Source: Ustilaginoidea virens (taxonomy: Eukaryota; Ascomycota; Sordariomycetes; Hypocreales; Clavicipitaceae). From it: 64,000 nucleotides of DNA. The translations under genes were made by a program, and so were the position numbers. The stretch spans positions 2,294,001-2,358,000 of the forward strand of contig NC_057316.1 of the NCBI RefSeq assembly GCF_000687475.1, written 5' to 3'. This document shows, one piece after another, positions 21,351 to 31,913 of this stretch. The notes beneath the pieces were generated by a model. That model was not told where the DNA came from. It did no database searches and saw nothing but the letters and a program-made list of their open reading frames with translations. Every line of letters begins with the position of its first letter. Position 1 is the first letter of the stretch.

Positions 21351-22505
21351 TACCTATATCTAGACCTATTCTAATAAATTAAAGTTCGATATTTAGCTTC
21401 TCTTAAATAGGCCTCGTCCGATAATAAGGTTGAATTTATTAAGGATAACCGAAGAATTCTAAAAGAAGTAGAAAAGACTCTGCAAAATATAAATAAGGAA
21501 GCTTATAAACTGGCAACAGTCGCTATAGATATATATACTACTTTATTGAAAAAATAATTACTGCGGATGATAATACCAGCGATCATTCGCGGATTTTTGC
21601 TTTATAGTATCAACAAAAGCTAGCTATAGAAGAACTTAAAACAGTCTTAGGTATAAAAGGGATTAATAGAAAGAATGGAGGAACTAATAATTCGAAAGCC
21701 CTAGTATTGTGGAAACCATCATTAATAAACTTATTGCTTTGCTACTTAGCGTCTCTTAAACTAATTCCTAGTAATTAGAAACTCATATAGAGTCAACTTG
21801 ACCGATAGAGTATAGGGAGATGCTCCTATATTAGGAAGGATATTATTCCTATAATAATTATAGAAAGAGAAAATAAACGTTTAGAATTCAAGTAGGCGAT
21901 TAAACAAAAAGAGGAAAATGACCTAAGGAGATAGGAGGATTAAGAATTAGATTTATTTGAAATTTTTCGTATATCTACTGGTAACGATCGATGGTATTTA
22001 GAATGGGAGGATAAGACACACCTTTCTAATACAAAACCGATAACGCATTTACCTAGTTCAAAGATATCTAACTTCTTAAAGCTGCATAGAAGCGAGATGG
22101 AGTATATAACGCCGATAGATAAAGCTAGACAACTAACCTCACCAATTTATATAGGAAAACCACTTTTAAAGGGGTACCCCTTTCGATTTCGAAATTTATA
22201 TATAAATCAACTATTGACAACTATACCGGATGAAACGGTCCATTTATAGTTTAAATAGTCCGGCATTTCGTTAGGGAATAGGGCGGGGTCAACAACTCAA
22301 CAAATACTTATTAAACGGCTGTGCTATACATACAAAGACTGTTTTATTGATAAACTAGAGGATATTCGCACTACAGACTTAATACAACACCATATCCCTC
22401 TCATACTAGATGCCAAACTAAAGAAAGTAAAATAGTTTCGCTATACGATAGCTTATCGATAATTCTCTAAAAAGGTTTTCCTAGCAATAGAGAAAGCAGC
22501 AGTAA
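21350..22505 (+). pseudogene. Degenerate linker and start of reverse transcriptase (left part)
   Basis: Readable in one plus-strand frame with many TAGs. The final part before the copia insertion (from about 22330) resembles the N-terminal RT region. The frame resumes at 27897 directly after the AGTAA duplication, so the insertion itself did not delete sequence. Confidence 0.6.
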
Positions 22506-23225
22506 TATTGCAATTCTCAAGGTCACTATAAAAGCAAAGCCTTACTAGCTAGCTAGATGGCACAAGACTGTCTGCGACCTGTGAACTAATCTTAGTATAA
22601 ATACTAGATTTTTCACTAAGTCCTAAGACTATACAAGTGCTATAAAGCAGGGCAAGTGTAAAGGCAAGGCAAATATAAGATAACCAGAAACGCAGGGAAG
22701 GTGGAAGTTAAGAGGCATATAGTGCATTAACAGACTCGATTGTGCTGCCCTTCTACTATCTAGAAAGAAGGGGAAAAGCTATCCTATATATACACGAAGG
22801 AGGGGTGGGCCCAGGCATCCAAGGTAGCCAGTAAGAAAGCTCCCCATAATGCTTGCTATGCCACATATATAATACGTCAGCAGCCCCACTATATCCAGCC
22901 TTTCCAACCACCCTAACCACCGCACTAGTAATTAGCCACCACGCTAGTGACTAACCACCACGCTAGTGACTACCCACCACACTAGTGGACTAGCCACCAC
23001 ACTAGTAGGCCCACCACGCTAATTTAGCAATGCCACACCTTTTTTAATAAGGCCTACCTTACTTGATATACAGTAAATAATCCACTGAAAATCCTAAGGT
23101 AAAAGGCAAAGGCCTAAGGTTGGTAAGACTACCGTAAGTCCAAGAGGCGGTATAATGGTCAGAAGGTTAGTAGGCCAGTAGGGCATTAGGCCAGCAGCCT
23201 AGTAGGCTACTATAGGATTTTAACA
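22506..23225 (-). repeat. 3' LTR of the nested copia element (720 bp)
   Basis: In element orientation it starts TGTTAAAATCC and ends GCAATA. By eye it differs from the other LTR at only about six to eight sites, mostly G/A or C/T, plus small indels. It contains a minisatellite of about 20 bp (22910-23030) with the core CCACCACGCTAGTGACTA. Confidence 0.92.
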
Positions 23226-23339
23226 CCCCCTCTGATTAGCTACTGTAGTATCAAGCTAATCGTATAAAGGATAGGGAAAGAAAATGCAATAAAGGTCCTA
23301 AGGAAAAACATAGGAAAAACCTTAGTAAGTTAGTATAAG

Positions 23340-26300
23340 TTAGCAGGCCCTAAGACCTAGTAACTCGCGGAACCTAGTAAATTTAGGGCCCGGCAGTGGC
23401 TTTGTAAGACCGTCAGCAGGCATACTATTAGTAGGTAAGTAGGTAATTTTAACCAAGCCCAGCTGTGCTTGCTCCCTAATATACCGGAATTTTAATAGTG
23501 TATGCTTAGTGCGAGCATGCTGGTTAGGGTCATTAGAATTCGAAATAGAGCCCTGATTATCGCAGTATAACGGTATAGGGCGTAAAATATCGATTTCCAG
23601 CTCCTTACAAAGGTTAGAAAGCCACTGTACCTCACGGATAGTCTCAAGTAATGCATCAGATTCAGCTTCTAAAGTAGATAATACTACTAAAGAGGCTCGC
23701 TTGGAACGCCAGCTAATAGGACCACTATTAATAGTAGTTAAGAAGCCTCCAGTAGATTTAGAGGTTTCTTTATAGCCAGCAAAATCGCTATCAGAATAAG
23801 CGGTTATAATAGGCTGTTGATTGCTTTTAGTAAAGCAAATAGCTAGGTTCTCAGTGCCTTTAAGGTAGCTAAAGCTGCCTTTCGCAGCATTTAAATGCAC
23901 ATTAGTTGCCTTAGACATAAACCGAGAAAGGTATTGGGTAGGAAATGCTAGGTCGGGCCTAGTCATCATCATAAGCCACATTATAGTGCCAGTAAGGCTC
24001 TGATAAAGGCTCTGATCAGTAGGGCTAAGGTCTTTTCCACTAGATTCATTTAGAATCCCTAGTTGAAGTGGAATTAGCTGAGGTTTAGTATCCTGTAGAC
24101 CGAATTTAGCTAGGACCTCTGCTATAAATTGGGCTTGGTGTAGCCATAATAGACCTTCCTTCCTATTTCGTATAATCTGTACGCTTAGGAAGAAGGAAGC
24201 CGGACCGCGGTCTTCTATAGCATAGACCTTATGGAATTTCCTTTTTAGCTGGTTAATATAAGTTATATTTGGACCAACTAATAGGCAATCGTCAATATAG
24301 GTGACGATAAAAGTGCTGGTTTGCTTATTATAAAAGACGGCAGCATCAGAAGCTAAAGGTAAAAAACCTTCACTAGAAATCAGGTCTTTTAGCCGGTGTT
24401 GCCATTTGCGGGGTGCTTGTTTTAGCCCGTATAGGGCCTTCTTTAGCAAGATAGCTTGCTTAATAGAAGGGTTAAATCCAGCTTCTTTAAGCAAAGTTAG
24501 TAGCCGTTGGCGCTGTATATTAGACCAAAGCTTGTTATCAGTTAGTAAACTTTCCGTAAATTCAAGGAATCCATCAGGAATATCCATATAAATAGTCTCA
24601 GAAAGTTCGCTATTTAGAAAGGCGCCTATAAAGTCTTCTGACTTAGGAAGGTAATCCACGGTGGCATTAGTATTAGTAATATCATCCGGGGTAGCATTAG
24701 TAATGCTAGTAAAATTAGTAGGGTCCGGCATGCTTTCTAGGTCATCCGGTATAGCATTAGTGCTAGTAATGCTAGTAAGGTTAGCAGAGTTAGTAGGGTC
24801 AGGAATGCTTTCTAGGTCATCCAGTAAAATAGCAGGTTCTTTACTGCTAAATACCCCCTCTGAACCTGTATTTTGCCCTTTGTGAAAGTCTCCTTCTAGG
24901 CCACTAGAAATAGGGCCTATACCTTCATTTTGATGGATAAAGGTAATAAAGGTTGTTTTAGTAACAACCTTCTTCTTTAGAAGGTAGACAAGGTAGGTAT
25001 TAGCATAGGTCTTTTTAAGTAGCTGAATACCTATATGCCCTAGCCGTACATGCCAAATGCCGGCTAATTGTAATAGCTTCTGATATTCTGTATCAGCAGC
25101 TATAAGGGCAGGAGTAGGGCTAGTAGCCACTACAGGATTTTCGCTAGTCGTAATAGCGGGATTTTCGCTAGTCGTAATAGCGGGATTTTCGCTAGTCGTA
25201 ATAGCGGGAGAGTTAGTAGTAGGGCTGGTAGCCTCTACAGGGTCTTCGCTAGTTGTGGTAGCGGGCTGGTTAGTAGTAGGGCTAGTAGCCTCTACAGGTT
25301 CCTTACTAGTCGCAGTAGTAGGAACGGGGGTAATAGTAGTATCCTCAGGATTACTATAATCAGCAGGGTTAGTAGGGCTAGGGACCTCTACTGATATACT
25401 ATTAGTAATAGTATAATGGCTGCAAGGTTGATGCAGTAGTGATGTGTCTATTCCTTTCTGTAGAAGGAAAAAGCCGTATTTTTCAAAATTAAAAATGCCG
25501 ATGCATTTACGGCTTGCTGACCAAAGCTGATTTCTAATTAGTACCCCTTTAGCGGCATAGTGCTTTACACCGCTAATAATGTTAATATCCAAGGTAGGAA
25601 TATATAGTGCATTCTTGAGCTCTATAATACCCCATTTGGTGGGATTAACGCCCTGTAGCACAGTAAATCGTGCTGTGCCCCAACCAGTAGGGGAAATAGG
25701 GCTACCACCAGTAGTAATTACCGGCTTATCATCCTTCTCAAAATAGTGAAAAGTGGTGAAATACTTCTTATCATTTACAATATGATAAGTAGAGCCTATA
25801 TCGTAAAGGAGGGCATCCTTAGGGGTCCTACCGCCTGATTTAGCACTATAGCTTATATCAGTGGATATAGTGGTAGAAGAAGAGGAATAGGATATATTAG
25901 TATCCTGGGTATTATAATTGCCTATAATAAAGGACTCAATATTTTGCTGTTTGCTGCTATTATTATAGTCCTGTTCCTTCTTCTTTTGCTGCTTCTTTTT
26001 CCTATTATTAGTAGAATTATTCTTGCTATTATTAGTAGAAGCGGCATTAATAGTAGTAGGGCTAGTAGCCTCTACAGGGTCCTTGCTAGTCGTAATAGCA
26101 GAAGGTTGGATAGTAGGGCTAGTAGCCTCTACAGGGTCCTTGCTAGTCGTAATAGCAGAAGGTTGGATAGTAGGGCTAATAGCCTCTACAGGGTCTTTAC
26201 TGTTCATATTAGTAGGACCGGAGATAGTAGGGCTAGTAGCCTCTACTAGTTCCTTGCTAATTGTAATAGTAGGAACGTTACTATTTTGCCTACTAACTAA

Positions 26301-26435
26301 GCCTTGTATAAGGGTAGTTAGGGTATTCATCTGGGACTTTATATAGTCCATATCTAGCTGTAGTCGTGCAGTAAGATGAGCTTTAGAGTTGGAATCCAAA
26401 GTGGCCTTATAAGTGGAAGGCCTAGACTGTGCCAT
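23340..26435 (-). CDS. Copia-type polyprotein lacking integrase core (protease, RT C-part, RNase H)
   Basis: Open frame of 1031 codons with no stop. Order: a gag-like N-terminus without a zinc knuckle; several copies of a Ser/Pro/Thr repeat with core KDPVEATSPT; a protease block reading LLYDIGSTYH (DIG in place of the catalytic D-S/T-G); a pre-integrase motif WHVRLGHIG; more low-complexity repeats; then RT motif A (DFIGAFLN), LKKALYGLKQAPR, YIDDCLLVG and a complete copia-type RNase H (SDSDFAGY, DNQGSISNS, DGLTKPL). The integrase catalytic core and the RT fingers are absent, and the joins keep frame. RT and RNase H make it clearly retrotransposon-derived; autonomous movement looks impossible. 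Confidence 0.9.
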   Translation of the reverse strand: MAQSRPSTYKATLDSNSKAHLTARLQLDMDYIKSQMNTLTTLIQGLVSRQNSNVPTITISKELVEATSPTISGPTNMNSKDPVEAISPTIQPSAITTSKDPVEATSPTIQPSAITTSKDPVEATSPTTINAASTNNSKNNSTNNRKKKQQKKKEQDYNNSSKQQNIESFIIGNYNTQDTNISYSSSSTTISTDISYSAKSGGRTPKDALLYDIGSTYHIVNDKKYFTTFHYFEKDDKPVITTGGSPISPTGWGTARFTVLQGVNPTKWGIIELKNALYIPTLDINIISGVKHYAAKGVLIRNQLWSASRKCIGIFNFEKYGFFLLQKGIDTSLLHQPCSHYTITNSISVEVPSPTNPADYSNPEDTTITPVPTTATSKEPVEATSPTTNQPATTTSEDPVEATSPTTNSPAITTSENPAITTSENPAITTSENPVVATSPTPALIAADTEYQKLLQLAGIWHVRLGHIGIQLLKKTYANTYLVYLLKKKVVTKTTFITFIHQNEGIGPISSGLEGDFHKGQNTGSEGVFSSKEPAILLDDLESIPDPTNSANLTSITSTNAIPDDLESMPDPTNFTSITNATPDDITNTNATVDYLPKSEDFIGAFLNSELSETIYMDIPDGFLEFTESLLTDNKLWSNIQRQRLLTLLKEAGFNPSIKQAILLKKALYGLKQAPRKWQHRLKDLISSEGFLPLASDAAVFYNKQTSTFIVTYIDDCLLVGPNITYINQLKRKFHKVYAIEDRGPASFFLSVQIIRNRKEGLLWLHQAQFIAEVLAKFGLQDTKPQLIPLQLGILNESSGKDLSPTDQSLYQSLTGTIMWLMMMTRPDLAFPTQYLSRFMSKATNVHLNAAKGSFSYLKGTENLAICFTKSNQQPIITAYSDSDFAGYKETSKSTGGFLTTINSGPISWRSKRASLVVLSTLEAESDALLETIREVQWLSNLCKELEIDILRPIPLYCDNQGSISNSNDPNQHARTKHTLLKFRYIREQAQLGLVKITYLPTNSMPADGLTKPLPGPKFTRFRELLGLRAC

Positions 26436-26689
26436 TATAGTGGTTAAAAGTCGTTAAAAATGGTGCCAATAGCTGTAGGAACAGATGAATAACCAGCTAA
26501 ATAGCTGGCAAAATAGTCGAGTAACTAGCTGGACAGCTAGTAAATATAGTGGCTAGTAGCCTACTATAAAAGGTAACCGCAGAATATAGCGGTAGGTCTC
26601 AGTATAAAAGCACAAATGCCGTAGGCGTTGTGCAAGTCCAGAATATAGCGTTAGTATTTAAGGTGCTTATGTGGTGCCGTAATATAAAG

Positions 26690-26775
26690 GTGCCGTAAGT
26701 GCCGTAGGTGCCGTAGGTGCCGTAGGTGCCGTAGGTGACGTAGGTGCTATAGGTGCCGTAATATAAAAGGTGCCG
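26690..26775. repeat. 9-bp tandem repeat (GTGCCGTAG)n in the copia leader
   Basis: Six or more head-to-tail copies of GTGCCGTAG with a few variants (GTGACGTAG, GTGCTATAG). Looser copies extend to about 27010. It is in the leader between the primer site and the copia frame. Confidence 0.85.
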
Positions 26776-27157
26776 TAAGTGCCGTACCAAAAGTGCTATA
26801 AGTGGAAGAGTATAACAGGTGCCGTATAGTGCAGTAGGTGTCGTGCACTAGGTGCAAAGGTGTTATACAGTGGTATAGTGTGGTAGATATCACACTATAA
26901 AATCCGTAGGTGCCGTAGGTTACTCCGAAAATAACGTAAGGTTACGCTAAAAGTGCCGTAAGGTTACGCCGTAAGTTGCCGTAGGGGTACGCCGTTGATT
27001 GCCGCAGGGTAATGCCGTAGGTAACAAAGGGTAAGCCAAAGGTGATAAGGGTAAGCCAAGGATACCAAAGGATAGCTATATTAGTAGTACTAATAAGCAA
27101 GAGAGACCAAGGGGTGAACACAAAAGAGGTAGGGTAAAAACAAAGAAGTAAAAACCC

Positions 27158-27169
27158 GGGCTCATAACC
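27158..27169 (-). promoter_or_regulatory. Primer binding site of the copia element, matching the initiator tRNA anticodon arm
   Basis: The plus strand reads GGGCTCATAACC directly next to the 5' LTR boundary. This is the sequence of the anticodon stem-loop of eukaryotic initiator tRNA-Met (CAT anticodon). Drosophila copia and yeast Ty5 are known to prime from the 5' half of initiator tRNA, cut in the anticodon loop. The position fits a half-tRNA primer whose 3' end abuts the LTR. Confidence 0.75.
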
Positions 27170-27891
27170 TATTGCAATTCTCAAGGTCACTATAAAAGCA
27201 GAGCCTTACTAGCTAGCTAGATGGCACAAGACTATCTGCGACCTGTGAACTAATCTTAGTATAAATACTAGATTTTTCACCAAGTCCTAAGACTATACAA
27301 GTGCTATAAAGCAAGGCAAGTGTAAAGGCAAGGCAAATATAAGATAACCAGAAAACGCAGGGAAGGTAAGAAGTTAAGAGGCATATAGTGCATTAACAGA
27401 CTCGATTGTGCTGCCCTTCTACTATCTAGAAAGAAGGGGAAAAGCTATCCTATATATACACGAAGGAGGGGTGGGCCCAGGCATCCAAGGTAGCCAGTAA
27501 GAAAGCTCCCCATAATGCTTGCTATGCCACATATATAATACGTCAGCAGCCCCACTATATCCAGCCTTTCCAACCACCCTAACCACCGCACTAGTAATTA
27601 GCCACCACGCTAGTGACTAACCACCACGCTAGTGACTACCCACCACACTAGTGGACTAGCCACCACACTAGTAGGCCCACCACGCTAATTTAGCAATGCC
27701 ACACCTTTTTTAATAAGGCCTACCTTACTTGATATACAGTAAATAATCCACTGAAAATCCTAAGGTAAAAGGCAAAGGCCTAAGGTTGGTAAGACTACCG
27801 TAAGTCCAAGAGGCGGTATAATGGTCAGAAGGTTAGTAGGCCAGTAGGGCATTAGGCCAGCAGCCTAGTAGGCTACTATAGGATTTTAACA
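27170..27891 (-). repeat. 5' LTR of the nested copia element (722 bp)
   Basis: Same sequence as 22506-23225 apart from a handful of changes; contains the same CCACCACGCTAGTGACTA minisatellite (27590-27700). The outer end TGTTAAAATCC abuts the AGTAA target duplication. It should contain the element's promoter. Confidence 0.92.
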
Positions 27892-27896
27892 AGTAA

Positions 27897-29280
27897 TATA
27901 TCGAGATATTTCTAAATAGATAGCGCTAACGCTTTTTATTAATAAGCCAGGACAAAAGAAAGTCTTACCATCCGAAAAGGTTTTTCGTATAGTTTATAAC
28001 TTCCGAGATATAAATAATAATTCAATCAAACCCGCTTATCCATATCACAATATAAAGGCAGACATAGATTCGGTTTACTGCAGAAAGTCAACAATTTTCT
28101 CACAAGCAGACGCTTTAAATGGATTCTAGGCTATAGAAGTATACCCACCAAATAAATACAAAACGGCATTTTCCTGCCCTAATGGCATATATATTTACAA
28201 TAATATACCATAGGGCTTAACGGGGTCACCTGCGATATATACCCGATTTAGAGATACAGTATTTAGACACCTTTTCTTCTAGGATAGAATAGAATCGGAA
28301 TTAATTCTAGGCTATATAGAGGACATCTAAATATCATTCTCTATCTATATAGATAACCACTATATCGCATTAGAGACTTAGGAAGACCACTTCAATTTCT
28401 TATAGAAGAGATATTTTCTAAGAGTGGCCTAGGCACCGATCGGCTTAAGCGGGAAAAAGATTACTTTCTTCGCATCGGAGGTAAATTATATTAGGTTTTC
28501 CGTTAAAGATAGCAGAATATAACTAGCAAAAAAATATAGGGAAAGATTTATTCGAATGGCAGAATACTTTAATAAAAATCTACTAAAGACCTAAGATGAG
28601 GTTCTAACCCTTATATATTTAACTCTATTTTTATGCAAATTTATTCCGGGAAAATCGGATCTAGTTCGAATAGTTAAATTAGCATTCTTTCATACTAATC
28701 ATAAGACAATAAAAATAGGCAGATAATTTATATAAGAAGAGGAAATACTTCGAGATCAACCAGTCTAGACAATTAAAGTAAGTTTAGCACTCTTAGCTAT
28801 CTATCGTAGCATTTAGGTAAATACTACTTTTAGTGCCCGGCTAGGAACCTAATTCCACCTCGCAATAGATGCCTCAGATACTAGCACAAGGGGTATTCTA
28901 TTTCAGTTAGAAGATACTAAACCTAGAACACCAATAAATAATTCGAATTAGATAAAGGTCAGAATTATTATATAGCTATCACATAAGTTAAGAAACGCTA
29001 AGAAACGTTACACTATACTAGAAAAAGAGATATTAGCCATTATAGTAGGACTGAAAGAAGTCAAATAGCTAATAGAAGGATCCCTATACCCAATCAAGGT
29101 CTATACAGACCACAAGGGGATCATAAATTCTATAGCAAACTTAGGAGAAACTCACGGGAAAATTGCAAGATGGATTAACTTATTGCAAGAATCCAATATC
29201 GAATATATTCATCGGCCGAATACAATAAAAATCATAAAAATTGTAGATAGAATATCCAGATTGCCGGATACATTAAGATC
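27897..29280 (+). pseudogene. Degenerate reverse transcriptase and RNase H of the outer retrotransposon
   Basis: Continues the frame broken at 22505. Recognisable blocks are KTAFSCPNGIYIYNN then P-GLTGSPAIYTRF near 28160-28250 (gypsy RT; YKTAF and PFGLxxAP), GYIEDI at the catalytic YxDD position near 28310, FHLAIDASDTSTRGI (RNase H) near 28855, YTILEKEILAII near 29010 and VYTDHKGI near 29100. Stops, nearly all TAG, interrupt every block. RT would copy the RNA genome and RNase H would remove the template. Confidence 0.85.
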
Positions 29281-30780
29281 GGAACCTATAGAATTAAAAC
29301 GGAGAATAGGAATAGAAGTTAAATTAAGACTAACGAAACTAATAGCAAACGTTATAATAGAATCCGAATTAATACTACCGGAAGGAGGAATATTAGATTA
29401 AAAGGCTATTAAAGAATTATCTATTGAACTTCGCCTATAGTTTAAATTAGCTTAGTATAGAGAAATACTTACAGCAATAATATACGGTCACAACACTATT
29501 ACCCCGGATAAAAGAAGACTTATATAAAGACATTCGCTAAAGTACCGACTTATCGATCGAAGGTTATACTAGCTAGAAACAGATAAATCCTTAGCTAAAT
29601 ATATTTTAGAAGGTAGGGTATCAACCAAACTACAAGCCTTCTATAATGCAAAGGGATACTTCAGTCCAGCAATTGTATTATAGGCTATTCGAGGGAAATT
29701 CTATTGGCCTTCAAAAACCAAAGACGTTAAGATATATTGTCGGTTATGCTTAGTATATCAACAAATAGGACCCAAGATCGCAAGAGCTAATCCAAAATCT
29801 ATTATAGTTTTAGAACCGTAGGAGATAGTCGTAATAGACTATTTAGGCCCCATTACACCAAAAACGAGAGAGAGAGAAACATATATTCTGGTAGTAGTAG
29901 ACTATACTACCAGATTTCTTTTAACGCAGACTTATATTAAGGCAACAGGAATCGCAGTAATAGAAGCTTAGGGAAAACACTAGGGATCAATATTCGGATA
30001 GCTAAAAAGGATCTATTATAATAACGGATCCCATTTCAAAAATCAACTTTTTTAAGCCACAGGAGAAAAGCATAGAATATAAGTAACTTTCGGACCAATC
30101 TTACACCCGGCTTCTATAAGACTAGCCGAAAGAAATATACGACTTATAAAGAACCAACTAATAAAGTAGGCTATAAAAAGGAATAGAATATCATTAGAAT
30201 TGTGGAACTAAGCTATCCCTTCCATTACAGTAATGCTAAACAATCGACATATAACTACAGTTAGAACATCTCCAGCTATATTGATATTCGGTTTCGAACC
30301 ATTTTCCCAGCATAATAGCATAACTAAGTGGGATTAGGATAAGGCTGATAAGCTAGAAACAACCAACAATAAGTTAATTCGAGATATAAATTTATTAATA
30401 ATCGACCGAAGAGAGGAGAGACGGGAAAAAATACAAGACTAAAGAGTATCCTTTCTATCCAATAAAGTCAATAAAGTTCCACATAACTTCAAAGTTAGCG
30501 ATAGAGTTTAGGAGAAAATAAATAAGGAAAGCAAGCAGAAGGGAAAATTTCACAAAACTTAGGGAAACCTATCGAGAGTCGTTGAAGTTCTATTATCGGT
30601 TACTTATATAATAGAGCCAATTTAGGGAGGAACGAAGAGAAAGATATATATAGACGATTTAAAAGGCATTATCGACCGGCCGGAACGTTTATAACCTCTA
30701 CGACTGAATATATAAGATCTAGCAGAATAGTCGGATAAAAAAGAGGCTAAGAATCTAAAAGAATGATATAGAAAATTAAA
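29281..30780 (+). pseudogene. Degenerate integrase of the outer retrotransposon
   Basis: A zinc-binding-type segment near 29640-29790 (GKFYWPSK, CRLCLVYQQ) leads to a DDE core with VIDYLGPI near 29835 and YYNNGSHFKNQ near 30010, then NNRHITTVRTSPA near 30240. The C-terminal region runs to about 30780. I saw no chromodomain. It is broken by multiple TAG codons. Confidence 0.8.
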
Positions 30781-31085
30781 AGTTATAGCTAAGGACAGCT
30801 GCAATAGCTTTCCTTACTTTATCTTCACCTTCATAAGATAGGGCAGATAATACCTATATATCACATATCTGCCCTTTCTTCCCTTTCTTTCCTTTTCTCC
30901 CTTTTATATTTCCTTAATACGATTTTCGGTCCTAGTAGTAGTAGTTTCTTTTTTTATTTTTCTCTCCTAGCATTAGTAGTTCTTCCTTTTATATTTCTTC
31001 ACTACGAAATTTAGACCTTATAATAGCAGCACAATATACCTTTGCTTTTTGCAATAACAATACAGTATTTTTTTTTACCTCAAAG

Positions 31086-31799
31086 ATGAATCTAGAAATA
31101 TTCGAGGGCAGTACTATATTCACTAAAACGGGAAAGGTTCCTTCTTCGAATAAAGACCATATCAAATAAACAGGAGAAAAAGCTATAACCAACAATACTA
31201 CTATGCCTAATAATACCGCCATCAAAGGTGTGTAGGAAAATATAGAGGAAGTGAGAAATCACTCCCCTAGAAGGCCATATACCGAATTTGCGCATCATTT
31301 TCAAGAATAACTTAAACATCTCCCCCTGCCATTAAGAAAAATCGAAGTACAGCAAGTATTTAATATAATATCATTCGCTCCATCGTTAAAAATCCCTATA
31401 AAGAATAAATTAATTACAGGGATAAAGTCACCAAATAAAGTATATGACCCAGACACAATAATTCGGTCTGCTATTGCAAAGATTTTATAGAAGGAAGATA
31501 TCCTTATTTGATGCAACAAATAGGACAAAGCGAATGCCATCGAATGTTATGCAAAAGTATTAGAAAAGATCCACTACTATAAAGTAGACTTGTTTGATTT
31601 GCCGCGAGAACCGAAGGAGACTACAATAGTGCAGACAAAGAAAAGAAAAACGAATAAAACAATAGAAGAAGGCGCAAACACTACGAAAAGAATAAAACAC
31701 ACGAACAATAAGGAAGATAACATAATTAGAGCAGCTATTATTATTGCAAAGGTAATAAAAACAGGGCTCGAAAAGATCGCTAACGTATTGAGGGAATGA
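31086..31799 (+). pseudogene. Third ORF of the outer retrotransposon, unknown function, six internal stops
   Basis: From an ATG at 31086 to a TGA at 31797 one frame runs 238 codons without a frameshift, broken only by two TAA, three TAG and one TGA. The last 69 codons are open. The product is basic, contains a KKRKTNK stretch like a nuclear localisation signal, and has a helical, Ile/Ala/Lys-rich C-terminus. I recognise no family: no envelope-like membrane span, chromodomain or zinc finger. It is separated from integrase by about 300 bp of T-rich DNA and ends about 100 bp before the polypurine tract. Confidence 0.5.
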
Positions 31800-31913
31800 A
31801 TTTGCTATCGACAATAGTTTTTTTTATTTTTTTTACTTATATTTACTAGAAGGAATATTATTCTTTTGTGTTGGTAGTGTTATAGGCAATACTATAAAGA
31901 AAAGGGGGGATCC

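Larger units (their letters stand above)
22501..27896 (-). mobile_element. Nested Ty1/copia LTR retrotransposon, internally deleted
   Basis: The element covers 22506-27891, flanked by AGTAA on both sides (22501-22505 and 27892-27896). LTRs of 720 and 722 bp are nearly identical, so insertion is recent compared with the outer element. It is oriented leftward: the 5' LTR is at 27170-27891, followed inward by a primer site (27158-27169), a repeat-containing leader, one open frame (26435-23340), a purine-rich tract AGAGGGGG beside 23226 and the 3' LTR. It interrupts the RT region of the outer element. Confidence 0.93.

Noticed and set aside
22910..23030. CRISPR-like repeat array
   Set aside because: Units are contiguous without unique spacers, lie inside an LTR, and the genome is fungal.
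26599..26790. Tyr/Gly/Thr repeat peptide on the minus strand
   Set aside because: Simple translation of the 9-bp GTGCCGTAG tandem repeat in the copia leader.
27158..27169. Possible tRNA gene fragment (CAT anticodon arm)
   Set aside because: No D arm, T arm or acceptor around it; its position beside the LTR explains it as a primer binding site.
19000..30780. Recoding of TAG as a sense codon
   Set aside because: Host genes end normally with TAG (NAA10, NHP2, QCR8, PHB1, ISA1), and the TAG excess is confined to transposon relics.
31092..31319. Minus-strand membrane-like frames at 30989-31540
   Set aside because: They are the complement of the longer plus-strand third ORF and of AT-rich codons, which read as Phe/Leu/Ile by chance.
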